A stretch of 64,000 nt of DNA from Cinclus cinclus (GCF_963662255.1 NC_085060.1:11719630-11783629); one strand, 5' to 3'; positions 1 to 14,426 are shown, numbered from the stretch's first letter. Notes: a model not told the origin generated them from the sequence alone. A program made the numbers and translations.

Positions 1-928
1 ATAAGAAAACAAAATATGGAAAAATCATAGGAGAAGATTGTGGAGAAACACATAAGGGCATTCTGAAAAGAAAAAAATCACACATAGTCAAACTCATGTT
101 TTCCAGTAGTTTCTTTGTCTGGTACAGAAAACAATTCTAATCACAAATGAAGAAGTCTAGTAGTAATATTTGGATAGACTAATTAAGTCTTCACAAAGTG
201 CTTTTCTGATAACTATTTCTCATTAGAGTTATTGCAAGTCTCACTTAGCACAGACACGGCGTTATGTGCAGAGGAATCCCATTCCTTTCATACACAGGAA
301 CCCAAAATGATAGGAAGTGAATGTCTTAAAGAAACTTTTTGGACAACTCCAACAATTTTCAAAACCACCCTCAACATCATGCACAATTATGACCATTCAT
401 AATTCACACTCAAAGACCAAGACTTGAGTCTAACACATCACAGCCTTAATTCCTTCTAAAGCAGCTACTTACTGAAAACTGTCCACTGCAGGTAAGGAGA
501 GATTCAACTATTTGTTTCCTCTTTGCAGTATTTAAGATTCTTTAAAAGAAAATTGATATATTTCCACAATAGGCAACTTCTTAATGCATATTCATGTTTT
601 GACTCCCCTAAGCACTCTGTAATATTAGGTTATAATTAATTACACAAGCTCATATTCACCCAATACTTTTTAATTATACACGATATTAATACATGCCATC
701 CTCTTTGTCTTTACTAACAATGCTGATAAACTGAAACAATGACTGATATCTTTTTATATCTGTAAGCAGAAAGAAATTAGAATTTTCTATCAATTTTATT
801 GCAAGAGAGATAAATAATACAGAAGCCATACTAAGTATGCATGCTTTCACAAACCAGATAATGCTGGCTCAATTTAAATTACACATGGATTCTGTAACTG
901 AAGAAAGACCTAAATCCTGGCCACATAC
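1..928. other. AT-rich non-coding DNA, nothing recognised
   Basis: The stretch is AT-rich with scattered stops in all frames. I see no repeat family, RNA gene or splice-bounded open frame. If the minus-strand gene starting at the CpG island near 22.7 kb extends this far, it would be intron. That is inference from the island's orientation and not something visible here. Confidence 0.5.
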
Positions 929-982
929 CTTTTCTGTCTTAAAGGGAAGGGACGGATGGAAAGGAAGTTGCAGCACCTGCCT
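929..982 (-). other. Candidate internal exon (54 nt, open frame)
   Basis: Read on the minus strand, a run of T's followed by CATAG makes a strong acceptor, and CAGAAAAG followed by GTATGT makes a reasonable donor. The 54 bases between are a multiple of three and open in the frame reading RQVLQLPFHPSLPFKTEK, so the exon would be phase 0-0. It has the same orientation as the putative first exon in the CpG island near 22.64 kb. I do not recognise the peptide. The acceptor's pyrimidine run is also a simple A/T homopolymer (988-1001), so coincidence is likely. No transcript evidence is available. Confidence 0.17.
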
Positions 983-987
983 CTATG

Positions 988-1001
988 AAAAAAAAAAAAA
1001 A
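988..1001. repeat. Poly(A) run on plus strand
   Basis: Fourteen consecutive A's. No retrotransposon body is recognisable on either side, so it is scored as a simple homopolymer. It is also the pyrimidine tract of the candidate minus-strand acceptor next to it. Confidence 0.8.
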
Positions 1002-4000
1002 GACTGTTCCTAGTATAAAAGTCTTGGAATATATTTAAAACTTCATGTGGGAGCCAGGGCACTGCCTTGCCATCAGAAACATCACTTCTATTTAAATGCA
1101 AAATACTAAATCTGCACATCTTTTAATCATCTGGTCTCAAAATAGAAGACTTGAATTTGCTGGTTGATGACTTAAGTTAATCTATAAATACAAATAAATA
1201 GAAAGAGATTCCATTAGTCCAAGACAAAGCAAATGCTGTGGGTTAGCTCCCATATGCAGCTCAGTCCCTGTACAGCTGATCCCACTGTCTGCTTCTCCGG
1301 GATGAGGAAGAGAATTGGAAGAGTTAAAGAGTAAAACTGCATGGGTTGAGATGAAGACAATTTAATACATAAAACAAATGTTTTACTTTTCTTGTGCACA
1401 CAACAAGGAATTCATTCCCCATGTGACAAGGATGGGCAGGGGTGTTCAGCATCCCCAGAACAGCAGGGCACGAGTGGGGTGAGGAGCAGGAAAGGTGTTT
1501 AGCACCATGCAAGCATCACTCAGCAAAAGCATCTGTGAATTATAGACACTGTGCCACGAATCCAAAACACAGCCCCAGAACAGCTACTCTCAAGATAAAT
1601 AGCCAAAAACCAGTAAAACAAATCACGTTTTAATATGAAGGGTCACAGATAAAGTCAGTATCATATCAAGAATTCAGAAAAAATTCCATTAATTCAAGTT
1701 AACTCTGACAGTTTGGAAATTTTTGACTCAACCGGAATAGTAAAAAAAGCCTGGTTTTGTATCTTTAAATTTCCAGCAGACAAAATGATGCAGGTCGAAA
1801 GAGAGGAAACACCCAGAAGCACTGGAAACACTGCAATACCTACTTCTCTTCAGGCAGGGAGCAGCAGCAGCACTGCCTGCAGAGTTCAGCACCTGCCTGT
1901 TAGTTCCCCTTACAAGAATTAGGACTTTCATATCCTGTGTCTGCACAAAGCATTTTCCCTATGTTTCAACCAATATTTAAAGTTATGGTTTAACATCACT
2001 TTTTTTTAACTAGAGGCAGTAATTCAGAAAATATGGGAAGTTTAGAAACTGGAAATCAAAAGTATGATTTTAACTACTACCAAATCTTAACACAAGCCTC
2101 AGTTCTTTTTAATAGTCCCAACAGTTTAAATAACTGATGCACAACAACAGAAAGAAAACATGCTGATATTTTTTAACAGAAGAAGTTCTTTAATGGAAGA
2201 CTACAGGAAAATAACTTTGCTTTGAACAATTCCCTTTCTTTCTCTATTCTTACTACAACAGAGTATTACACACATCCTACATTAACATGAATATTCTTTT
2301 TCTAAAGACAAATAATTCACCCACAGAAGATTTTTTAGAGCATGGTTTTAAGAAATTTACTTCATGAAAAAGACTGTTTCAATTACCTTATGCTGCAGTA
2401 AGTACACCATGAGAGCTTTCCATATCATATTCCTTCAAACCCAACACAAGATTTGGATTATACCTTCACATTGCAGAGTAGATTTGGTAAAATATGGCAC
2501 CTACAAGAATGCAAAAGAACTACTGCTGTACATTGCCTTCAGCAGGAGCCAGTTTTACCAAAACCTGACAAAAACTGACTGTAGGCAAAAATTTACACTA
2601 AAGCCCAGCTAGCACACCTGAAGGAGTCAAACCCAACTCCCATCTTCATTTGCAGCCATTTCCTCTACCACGAACAAAAACAGTGAGGTTCCTGTGGGAA
2701 CTTAAGATGAACAAATACAACAGGAAACAAGCAATAATTACTTGCTCTTCTGCATTTCATTCCACCAGGGATGCGCCTGGCTATAAGGTAAAGCTACATC
2801 AGGACAATAAAGCATTAGCTATAAGATGACTGCAACATTTTTCAATTCACAGCTACAAGCCAATCAGAATACTAACCTGGAGGAAATAAAAACATTTTTA
2901 GTAGCAAAAAAATTCCAGAATTATTTTTATTATATTAATCAAAACATTAAAATACATAAATATTTTCTCTTCCAGATACAATACACCTACTTAAAAAGAA
3001 TGGGAAATTATTATGATGTTAGTCCTAGCTTTATCTTAGCTAGCTTATGTGTAACAAGTATAAATAGTTTTATAGACATTTTCCTTCTCAAACCTCCATG
3101 TAATCACTATTTCTGAAAAACTACTTTAATTAACTTCATTCTCTGATGAAATCTACAAGGTACTACTCTTTATTAATAAACATCTTAATCATGGACTAGT
3201 GCAAGGATAAGAAACAAGAAGAACATTGCCACCTAGCTGTTTCAGCAGTGCCCATAAAGGATGGCATGTTCAGCTTACGTCTCTCAAATACTCCAAGGAA
3301 AAATCAGTCCATATAAAAGATGTAGCAAGGACTACCTACAAACGTGGGGAAAGGATAAGTTTCTGTCATTTTTATCTTATGAGCTCTGAAAGAGGGTGGT
3401 CACAAAATACATTAAATGAAAGCCTATTCAACACAACCACGAATCAGTGTGTGACACCATCTCTCTTCCATCAGTTTTCAGCAGAAAGACAAACAGACCA
3501 ACATATATGTGTGTACACTGACATTTGACAATTAAACAACACTGTGAAATTCCTGCAAAATCTAAAATATCCTTAGATAAGGTATCAATGTATATGCAAG
3601 TAAGTAAATATCTCTGATGGAGAGATGTGTTTCTTTGAAATGCATTTCCTGGCTTTTTGTTTTAAATATATTTAATAAAGGCTCCATTTGAAAATTAGTG
3701 CTTGTACAATTTAAAAAATGCAACTGGCTACACAAATATCAGGATTTCCCAGAAAAAATCAGAATAAGGCAAAGCAGATGAAGCCTGACGTTGCAGATGC
3801 CCAGACTGGTATTTTCTAAGCAAATGTAAGAAATGCCACAGCAGAAGGCATCCTGCCTGCCCCACATTGCAGCAAGAGCAAAGGACAGCATCACAGAACT
3901 GGCACATCATCTGCTGGGCAGCTGTGTGTTCCAGCTCTGCAGCCCAGAGCCCATGCATTCCAAAAGCATTTGGTAGTTTCTCTGAAGCTCTTCAACCTCA

Positions 4001-6248
4001 TACATTAAATTTAAGGAGCTAAAGTAGTACTTCAGTAGTACTGAGTAAACAGAAAAGGGGATTGAGCTTCTCTACAACTGCAAGGTTTCAGATGGTGATT
4101 TGATCTCTCCTCCTATGAACTTCTATTTATCATCTTCTTTCTAGAATAATGCAATTTTTTTGAAGAATGAAACTATGCTGTCTTGTTATGAATGTGTATA
4201 ATGTGTAACATCACAAAATGTCCAATTTCATACAGTTTTCCCTTAAAAACAGAACCTTTACCAGTTAGCTGCTGGTTACTCCCCATCACTGCAGCTCTCT
4301 GGTCACGTCAGTCTGTGAATCTCATCTTGCTGACTGATCTGTGCAGCTCAGCCTTGAGAAACAAGCTCTGGACTTCAGGCAGTATCTCTTCAGGGTGAGC
4401 CTCCCTCCTCACAGCACAGGGAAGTCAGGAACAGGGTCCAGGTGCCTCCAGCCTCCAAAGGGAACCATCCCCTTTGTGACACTGGAGGAGAGCATTCAGT
4501 TGGGAGCACTTCCCTCCCCAACAATACCATGGCTCAGCCAAGCACGACTGTAATATTCTCCTCTTTAATACCAACATTTTCATTATAATCTAGGGGTAAG
4601 TAACACTTTGAGAAAGAACAGGGGGTATTCTTTTAGTACTTAACACTTTGTCTCAAACATAACAACACAGAGATTGACTGGGACTGTGAAAGTTCATTAC
4701 AGTATAGGTAACTACCAACTCTTCCTACAGTAGAGTGCTGAAGACCTGTAGCTTCTTCAACTCCTTCCTTAACCTGGAAATTCAGTGCAGTTCTGAGCCA
4801 GTGCAAGGATGTATATGTTTATGCTACATTCAAACATACACAAGAGACTTGGCAAATCCTGACTTATATACAGGTGGAAGGAACAAGTGGAAGGAACAAC
4901 TTCAAGATAAAGATCACATTTCCACAATGCAGATAAAAACTGGCAATTTACCTGGAACTTGTAGGAATTATACTCATCTGCTATAGATATGCCAAATAAC
5001 TAGCTACATATATTAATTGATAATTATATAGACTCAGAGATAAAACCCCAGAAATTAATTTAAGACAAAATAGCATAAGCAGACAAAGGAAAAAGGCTTA
5101 CACTGCCCAAAGAATAGCACTAGTTAGAGAAAAAAGCATACACCAGAGTGCTAGTGGTAGTCACATCATTTTCTTTTGAAGATTAAACACGTACAAAGAA
5201 CTTGAAAACCAAAACCACTAAAAATTAAAGACACTTGGTAAAACTATGTTAATCACTTACACAAGCTCCTTAAAAAGAAAATTTCTTCTCCTTAACATTA
5301 CTTGATTAAGAAGATTTTACACCTTCACCAATGGAAATTATACAAATTGCTATCAGTACTTAGAAGAATTAACTGCAAATATTTTTTATGATGACACAAC
5401 CTCTGCAGAGCTTAGCCTGCAAAACAGACAGAAAATTAATATATCATCTCATCCCCACAAAAAATTTAGTCAGTCTTTTCCCATGAGCATTCAGATTTTG
5501 CATTCAGAGACTCGTTACTCATATTGGCCACCAGACACTCCTCCTGTGCTTGTCGGACATTAAATCAGGCTAAAATTTATGCAAACAATTGGAAACCAGC
5601 ATGAGTTCCTTACTCCATCACTCCCAGTCCTCCCTTATCTCTGTCCCATAATTATCATAATTACAGAGTGAAATTTGCTTAAAATTATTCAAAGGTTTCA
5701 AGCTGAAATTATTCTATCAGATGTCCAGAACCAGATACAAGATAAAGCTAACCAGGGTTCTGGGAGAAAACGGTTGAGTGTTTCACACCTCTCTGGCCAG
5801 CCTGTCAAGCACATGCATTCAAACCAGCCACAAAAACTGCTGTCACATCTGGCAAGTCAGGGCCAAGATAGATAAAGAACAAAAGAGCAAGGATACCCTG
5901 GAGACTGCAGGAAGAAACTTGGACTGCTCCAGGGTATTTTCATGATGAATAAAAGATCATAGAGAGAAGATCTGGCATCTCAGATGTAACATAAGACATG
6001 GATAAGACACAAACTTCAGAAAATCACCTTTATTTCTTTTGTCTTTAGAGAACAAAAAAATAATACAGGTTAACCTGTATTTAGCCCTTCTGCATCTAGA
6101 CCTGAACCTACAAAAAGCTAAGCAAACGTTACTCTTAGCACAGTACACAGTACCCTCAAAAGTACTCAAAAAGAAGAAAGTGCCAACCTGTTTCAAAAGG
6201 ATACTGGAAAAAAATACATAGCAAAGCTTCCATGTGCAATATGCTTTC
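1002..6248. other. AT-rich non-coding DNA
   Basis: No gene or repeat family is recognised. Slightly GC-richer islands occur near 1,400-1,520, 3,770-3,960 and 4,330-4,550. They contain short open frames on both strands (60-80 codons) with no protein-like features, and could be old repeats too decayed to name. Splice-like motifs occur at chance density. Confidence 0.45.
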
Positions 6249-6343
6249 AAACAAACATATATATACACACATACATATGTATATATGTATATTACATACA
6301 TATACATATGTATATTACATACATATATATGTATGTAATAAAC
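6249..6343. repeat. TA/CA/CATA microsatellite, partly palindromic
   Basis: Alternating pyrimidine-purine sequence built from TATATA, CACATA and CATATGTATA units. A unit of about 23 bases around CATATGTATATTACATACAT is present twice. Both strands can pair with themselves, so it could form hairpins or cruciforms. The tyrosine/isoleucine-rich open frames over it come purely from the repeat. Confidence 0.85.
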
Positions 6344-7318
6344 CGATTAACATCAACTTAATGCAAAAGATTAATGGTTTTAACTTCTTTTGTATGATTC
6401 CCCTCAACATGAAGGAAAAAGATGGCCATTAAACAAAATCTGACACACTACCACACAACTGCCACTGAATTACCAATTATGCTCCCTGTATCTTTAAGGC
6501 CATCCAGAAAGGATGCTACCCTGGCTCTTAGTTTCTCTAGGTCACATCCCCTTGTTTCTTACATTTACAACTGTGTCAAGTTGGGTGACTCTAAAGAAAA
6601 AAATTCACAGCCTTTAATGAAGGCAACAAAACATATTTTTCTGCTTCAGTCAATTGCTATTAGTATCTGTGTGGCATTGATTTTTCCTGATTTGAATACT
6701 AAAAAAATATTCTATGTTCACAGTATCATTCATCATTCATACATTCATGTATCACAATAAAGAAAAAAAAAACAAACAACAAATAGTGGCACTGTTCAAG
6801 CTTTTCCAGAAGACTGTCCAAGAGAAATAGCTGAAGTTTCCCTGTGAATTTTTTTTTTCTGGAAACACTGAATTAATAATAAATCCTTTATTCCAGCAGA
6901 TATGACAATTAAGTAGTATTACTATTGTCCAGTAGTACCTGGACAATAGTTCTATTTCAATTCCTCACAATCCTCTGGTGTATAGTTACTTCAATCAGTG
7001 TATTTTATATTTGCTGTGATGGTCTTGCAAAATCTGTTCTTCCAGGTTTGTTGATCTACATTTTCAAATATTCTGAAAAGTCTGTCTAGTTTGCACAACT
7101 GCAGGTGACAAGTAGGAGAGCATTTCTATACTGTGTAAGAAAACAGGATTGTCTTATATTTAAAAATGGTTCTTACAGATGCATTTCAGCTATTTCATAC
7201 TAAAACTAGCAAGACTTCATAGAAATTAGGGTGTTGCCAACTATTGATTCTTCATGGGACTTTGGACACTTGCAGACCTAAGAGGTACCACAGCTTCAGG
7301 GCAGAAATCAAGACTCAC
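6344..7318. other. AT-rich non-coding DNA, nothing recognised
   Basis: No repeat family, RNA gene or convincing exon. Short A runs near 6,762 and T runs near 6,850 are the only structure seen. Confidence 0.5.
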
Positions 7319-7462
7319 CTTTTCCTACAAGCCACACTATGAACCACTGCATGGAACAATGGAGAAAAAAACCCTGCATTTTCACTACAAAATGCTCTGT
7401 TTTCCATAGACACCATGGGCAGTCCTACCTGCCTACACGGCGGCAAGCAAGAAGTCACAGAG
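7319..7462 (-). other. Candidate internal exon (144 nt, phase-symmetric)
   Basis: On the minus strand a pyrimidine-rich acceptor (TTTCCTTGGCAG) and a near-perfect donor (GGAAAAG followed by GTGAGTCT) bracket 144 bases. The stretch is open in one frame and has the same splice phase at both ends, one base completing a codon at the start and two left over at the end. The frame stays open upstream to 7,581. It encodes a cysteine-containing segment including RQVGLPMVSMENRAFC and HAVVHSVACRK. I do not recognise it. Orientation agrees with a minus-strand gene starting at the CpG island. It is the best minus-strand candidate left of the island, but such combinations also occur by chance over tens of kilobases. 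Confidence 0.22.
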
Positions 7463-10400
7463 CTGCCAAGGAAACCATTTATCAGCTGAGCAAGAGACTG
7501 ACTTGGTAATATCCCCATGTATGATACAAATGCAATAGTGATCCCATAGGTGAACCAGGCAAAACGAGGAAAACAGCCCAAGACTTACACAAGAAGAGCC
7601 AGAACAGAGATTGGTTATTTTGCCATCTGAAGGCATGTGGGTTTCAAACATGCTCTCTACTGTCCATTCTGTGTGTCTGATAATCAGCTCAGAAGAAAGG
7701 GCACCTTCTTCACTCCCGATCCCTGGGTATTACACTCACACCAGAACACTTGTGAATTGGTTGGGTAATATATGATTGAACTACAAAAAAGGAAGGCTAG
7801 AAATTAGGATTTTTATGCTAACATGAACACTGGGTGACTACGTTTTTCAATGAAAGGGTGGAGAAAATTATTTCTTCGATGTTTGCAACTTCTGTAGTTA
7901 ATTTTCCTTTCATTTCAACTCTCTTTATAGTGCTCAAGACTTACCACTGGTCTTTGAATATTAAGTGGCATTACAAACTTAAATGAAAAGCCCTAATGGA
8001 CAAAGCAGCTTCTCAGACTCAATGGAAGACAGGATTTAGACTCCCTGTGTGGGAAGTTATCTACAAAATAAAGCAATTACCAGGTCTTCACACCAATTAT
8101 TGAGGGGTGATACAGGTTTCATGAGTCTCTTTTCTGCATAAACATTGGCTGTGATACTGCTTTTCAAGACTGAGCTAGAAACTAAAACAAAAGCTGAAAA
8201 CCAATGCAGAGGAAGCAGACACAGAGTTTTTAGTACAGTCCTGAAATACTGAACATTTTATGGCAAGTAATATCATTTTCTGTTGTTTCAATTAAGAGAT
8301 ATTCCCACCCTGAGAGAAAAAGAGGAATTCACGAGAGACAAATGCTCATCAATTACTCCTACCTTGTCACTTTAAGCTGCAAATATTGACAAAGGACAAG
8401 GTATTTATATGACACCTGTTTTGTCAGGAGGGAGCTGGGATGAGGGGTGGAAAGTGACATTTGAGTACAATTCACTGGATACACAAACACTTGAAAGGCT
8501 TCAAGGCAACACATGTATACACAATGTATACTCTGCATTCACAAAGTCTGTCTACTCTTAGCAAAATAAAACCATTTAATCCAGAAATTGCAAATAATTA
8601 CAGGAAACCTGAAAGTGTCTTGATCTGTGTCAAGATTTGATTTACAACTAAACAGCTTCAGAGAGCTGTCTTGGCTTCCTCTGAACTAATGCCCAACTGC
8701 TGGTTTTGGGCATCTCTTGATTATTTTCCCCCTCTAACTCTGCCTTAAGAATTTTTAAGCACATAGAAACATGTTTATGCTCAGCTGTCACAATATTTTC
8801 CTCTCAAAAAGCAAACAGTTCTAAATCTCTCTCTAAAACCACCAGAGTATTAGGGTCTTAGGCAGCACCATATTTACAACTACTCAGTCAGTTCTTTTTT
8901 TAAAGATAAAATTAATACAGTATAACTTAGTTCCACTATTCAAGACTGAATTTCCACATTAGGATGTTTCATTTAGCCAGTAGTCTTAGGAAATCTTGGA
9001 AAATGCATTTTGGAGAGTTTGGTTTTCCTCAGAGTGAAGTACCCAAATATTTTCCCTGACTCTTAAGACTAGAATGCAAACTATAATTGTCATTGTGGTC
9101 TACTACTGCTACACAGTAGCAGACTAAGCAGTAAGTCAAAACCTTACATCTAACATGTGCACAAAGAAAATAGGAATCATTGTATGAATTCTAACATTTG
9201 TGTCCATGAAACACCATATAAAACTCCTCAATGTTTGCAGTGTAGGTGAAAAAAAAAAAACAATAAAACAACAAAACCAAACATTGGGAGGAAAAGTGAG
9301 GCAGATTACGAAGTTATGGGAATTTATGAAACCAAAATTGAAACAAACACCAAATGTGAAAAATAGTACAAGAAATGTTTTAGTAGAAAAAAGGGCATTA
9401 TTCCTCAGACAAAACTGAGAAGAGTATGAGCTGAGAGATGCTTATAAGCAAACAAGCAGAAGGCTAATGAAGACGTGGGCCATTGTCACCTCCATAATGT
9501 AAAATTAAAAGCTGATAAAGACTGAGAATACCTTTTACAGTTCTGTAGGAGGGCTTTTACTAATTAGAAGGCAGCTACTGTCTGCCCCCAGTCTGCCAGA
9601 AAACAGAACCAAATATTTACTACTTTACTGACATTTCAACAAATTTAAAAGATGACAAACGCATTGTATTTGTGTTCATACATTTCAATTCTAACATGCA
9701 AATAGAAACAAATGTTTAAGATGCACATTTTTTTTTCAGCTTAAAAGGAGTCTGTTATGTTACATTATCTTTCCCCACTGGAATCAGGAAATAGGAATGA
9801 AAGCTCTATGAAGAACACTTTTGTAAAAACTTCAACCTTCAGAGTTGTAAAGAGAGACTCAAAATGGACTATGGACTAAATGATCTCCACTTGAAAATTT
9901 AAAATAGGACATCTGGCAGCAGGAGAAGTAAAAACTCTTGACTTCCATATCATCCAAATATCTACTATTGAATTGCTATAACCTAAACAACAAATACAGT
10001 TGGGGAAAGAAAGTCACAGGAAAAAGATACAATTAGGGGGAGAGTGACAGTCCCTAAATTCTTGATTATTTGGTGTGGAGAAGTGTATGCACACTCTCTG
10101 AACATACACTGTCCATGGTAGCTGCCAGGCTGCCCAGAAGAACAACAGTGCTCTGCAACCCAGACATGACAACCTTGGCTTTTTTTCCTAAACATGAAGT
10201 TGCCCTCTGCTCACAAGCTCAAGTTGAAGAGCTGATTTCCAAAACAACAATTATATTGGTTTTTCTGGAGTGTGTAAAAAGATCTAACAAAGATGTCACT
10301 AAAATCTGTCACCACAGATTGAATGAAGAAATTGTTGATGTTTTGGTCTTAACTATCTTTTGTGCTAGTATGTCTACACCTATTTTAGAATACCAGGCCT

Positions 10401-13400
10401 TGGGTAACATTTCAGAGAGAGTTCAAAACTAAAATCTCCTGCTTTCATTTAATGTTTACTGATTTATAGCTAGTGGATCTTAGTCATACTATAACTCAAG
10501 AAAACCCAAAATATTAGAAGTTAGGCATCCAGTAAAATGTGGCATTAGTTATTCTTACACACTATTCCCAGAGACCAACAAACTGTACTGCACAATGCAA
10601 AAGACTGCCCAAATTAAAAAGCCAAGGATAAGGTAAGTTAAACTTCAGTTATATGATGAAGCTTAGAGCACAAAGTGATACAAAAATATCAACCTAATTC
10701 AAAAAGAGAGTACAAATTTAATATTGTTGGGTGGTACATTTATTCTAAAGTGGAATATTATGACAACTGAGAATAAAGTCTCTATCCATTTCCAAATGAT
10801 GCTGAAAAATCACTTCAGCTGTTATGTTGTTATAAAAGCAACATATCAATCATTTCACAGTAATACTGCACTTGATTCAGTACCAATGCCAGCTATATGA
10901 CTCACGTTAAGTATATCCAAGTACACACAGTTTCACTTTATGATCACTAATTTTCACTATTTAATAGCAGTATATTCGGTGTCTCTGGATATGCTGTTTG
11001 AATAATGATACAGATACCTCTTTACATATGAGAAAGAACAAGAAAGAAATTTTGCAGACTTCACCGAAACCTTTCTATTAGTAGGAATGCTAGCCCATGA
11101 TGAAAAAGGTAAGAGCTATGTTTTATGACTTTCATAGATTTGCCATAAACAAGCCCCCCTCTTAAAGTTAAGTGCACGAATGATTTCATGAACAATGAAA
11201 AAATATGCTGGAAAACAACAGCAGATTCTGTTGAGGATGGCACGCATACGCAGCCAGCATTTCCTGTTGGATACTTCCTCTGCTGAAGAAGTACAGCGAC
11301 ATAAGATGAAGTTTGGGCAGAGAAACTATTTTCTTCATAGCATGGAAAGTATTGGGTGCATAAGAAAAATCAGGGGAGTTGTTTCAGTGACCCTCAAAAC
11401 ACAAAGCAGTTATTCCCCTGCATATTTCTAAAAATAGTTATTTAAATGGCTTTAAAAAAAAATAAACGGAAGTGAGAAGTGTCAGCAGCAATATGATCCA
11501 CAATGCATAGTAAACAAATGTGATACTAAGACCTGCTGTTTCTCAGTTCATCTCCCAGAAAAGCTACCACTCCACGGCTGAAGGCTATAAATACTTACTT
11601 TTCCCTCTTATCCAAACCTGAAAAATATATCAGCATTTTTAAATGTAGGAATAACAGCTCAAAAGTCCATTGCCTCAAGAACTATGCAGATAAGACTTAC
11701 CTTCAAAATTCGTTCAGAAAAGGATCTTTAAACTCCAGTCATTCACCTTATCATTGCAAATTATGGCTTCAGTTCCATTAGGCAAGGTGAAGAAAAGGTG
11801 AAATTGTTGTGCAAAAACCAAACTCAAAGTTTGGATTGTTTTAAATATTCAGAAGAACTTTTTGCTAAGTTCCTTTCATCATTCTACAAACACCTTAGAA
11901 TCTTTTACTATGGAAACAATTTTTTATCTGATATCCATTGAAATTGTTTCATATATATGACTGCAAAGGAGGAATGAAGTTATTTTAATTTATTTTTTTC
12001 AGTGAAATATAATTCCAGCAAGTCCACAGTACTGAAAATTCAAGTGGACAATTGTCATCTTGAATGCCATTCATTACAAAGCACTCATTTCTAGAAGAAT
12101 TATATTCTTTAGCTAATGCTGTCCATCCTTAGATTCAAAATTTAAATGAATGCTTGTTTATTTAGAGGCACATTCTCCAAAGATATGTATCTGTACTCTA
12201 CAACTATGCCTTTGTTCAGATCAGAGGTACACTAACAACAGGATTTGTACACTAAACTGAGTCTTCCTGTGTCTGGCCACCATTTCTACCATCAACTGAA
12301 GAGTATCCAGGTCAAAATAACATTCTTATTTATGTGTTTGTTAGACAACTGCAGACCAGAAGCATGACACTGAACTACAACACCCATTTTTTTTTTACCA
12401 GGTATAGAAAACCCTATGTCTGACCCCCATGCTATTCCCTTATTCATGTAAAACTTTTAAACTGCTTGTCCATAGCAAAGAACCTCATCTAAGCTGTTCA
12501 GGAAATGAAGGGAAAGAATTAAAAGAGGTATCTTTAGTCTTTTAGCCATAACTAAGAAAACTCAGGAGTGGATGCATACTTGGCATTGCAGATCGCTAAT
12601 TCTAAAAATAATTCCCCACCCAGCCACCCACAATCTTCTTGGAGAGGTTTACAAGTTGACCCAAGAGTTTAAAATTGCTACAGAGCATTTACGTTTTCTC
12701 AGAAATTCTGTTTATAAAATAAGATTCCATGTAACAGAAAAACCATGGAGTGAGTACAGATTTAGGTAAGCTTTGCTGCTTTGAAAACCTAGAAGAGGAA
12801 GATCCCAAGCAAGACACAGCTGCCTACATATGAATGTGCAACAGGCACTTTGTACTTTACAGTCCTGCCTCAGAAACTGTTCCTGTTCTGCTAAAAAAAT
12901 CTGACACTAAACTGTTCAGAGTTATTTTACTCTGCCAGTGCTGGCTATGCACATAAGAGGTCCTAAGGGATCTTCCCAAACACCAGTGATGGGTGTGTGG
13001 AAGGAGGGAAGAACTGGAGAGGAGAAAAAGACATCCAAGAGGGAAGAACATTCGTGCACTGGAGAGAGGGCAATGCACCTTCAGAGATGAGTGGAACAGC
13101 TCTCTCAGACTCCTAAGACTGAGCAGCAGAAGCAGATAAAACAGAGCTGCATTATTTCCCCATTAACTGGGGGAAGTGAAGGGGGGAAGTGAATTTGGAT
13201 ATAATCTGGGAATCCTCAGAAACTGTACATAATAAATTACACTTCAGGGAGTATCATATAAATATTCCCCAAAACAGATGAGTTATTTCAGCAAGAAGGA
13301 AAAAATAAATCTTTATTTCTACTAATTCTGTTATCATTGCTCCTTAGGTCTATACAGCTCATCTACTGTCCAATTTTAGTTGTGTGCTTCCCCAGAAAAA

Positions 13401-14426
13401 TAATCTTTCAGAAACAGTGCCCTTTTCTGCCCTTTTTTAAAATATACAAATTGCATCCCATATAAGAAAAAGCATTGAAACATTTAAAAGGGCTAAAATA
13501 GCAATTCCTGTACACGATAGATTTTTTTAATGAGCGCTACTTAGCAGAGAGCTCCATTTGAATTGCTACGGTAGAGAAAGTTTGTTTTCCCATCAGTAAT
13601 GAACTGTGCCTTTGTACTCAAATGTAACAAGATGCTCAGCTCCCAGAATAACTATCAGGAGAAGAGCTCCTGTTTTATTCTGCAGACAAAGCAGATATAA
13701 TACTTAAGGTTTTGTCCCTAGGAGCTGAAGTCATAACAGAAGACCAGTTTTGTTAACAGTTTAAGGAAATAACCTTTTAAAAGTTTCAATACTATAACAT
13801 TATGACCTAAAGTAATTTTGATACAAGTTTCCTGTGGTCATAATCACCTTCATGGTACATATAGTTGTTCCCTCATCTATTAACAGCCTTGTAATACCAC
13901 AGCCCTTTTATGCTGGAACACTAAATCAGCTTTGGAGGGAAATATTTGCAAAATGCAAACAACTTCTGTTAATAGGCACAAAACTATTTAAGTCTTTTAG
14001 TGCCTATAGACCAGCAGGCATCAAGAACACATTTTTGATCCCCAGGCAAAGCATCAGAGAAAAATCAAAACAACAACTCTGAAGTTTATTTCTTAATTAC
14101 AACAAGCTGTCTGCAAATTCAGGGCATAATTACCTTGAACTGACTTCACACATCCTCAGTGTAGAAAATTAATACTTAAGTTGTTTCTGAATACCAGTTA
14201 ATAATAGATAAACATTTACTGGAGGGATTTTTGAAAAATGCCTCATTTCTACTTCTAATTTATTTCAAACTTTGTCATTTGTAAAGTTCCCATTAATAGA
14301 TTATTCAAACAATAACACAGAAAATTGGTTCCAGATAATAAAGAAAATAAGCAAAACCTGTGCACACACCAAAACACAGCCTCCCCTTAAAAATCACAGT
14401 AATCTCAGTGGTCAGTGTGAAGACGG
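7463..14426. other. AT-rich non-coding DNA with isolated splice-donor motifs
   Basis: No gene or known repeat family. Good minus-strand donor motifs appear at 11,701/11,700 (TTTTGAAG followed by GTAAGTCT) and near 7,949 (CCAGTG followed by GTAAGTCT). A plus-strand GTAAGTT lies near 10,633. None has a matching acceptor with a convincing open exon: the sequence behind 11,701 has stops in all three frames. Short A or T runs occur near 9,249, 9,729, 11,990 and 12,389. Confidence 0.45.

Noticed and set aside
5957..6432. Tyr/Ile-rich open frames over 6.25 kb
   Set aside because: They are translations of the TA/CA microsatellite.
11641..11760. Strong minus-strand donor at 11,701 as the end of a coding exon
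   Set aside because: All three frames upstream on that strand contain stops within a short distance and no clear acceptor is present.
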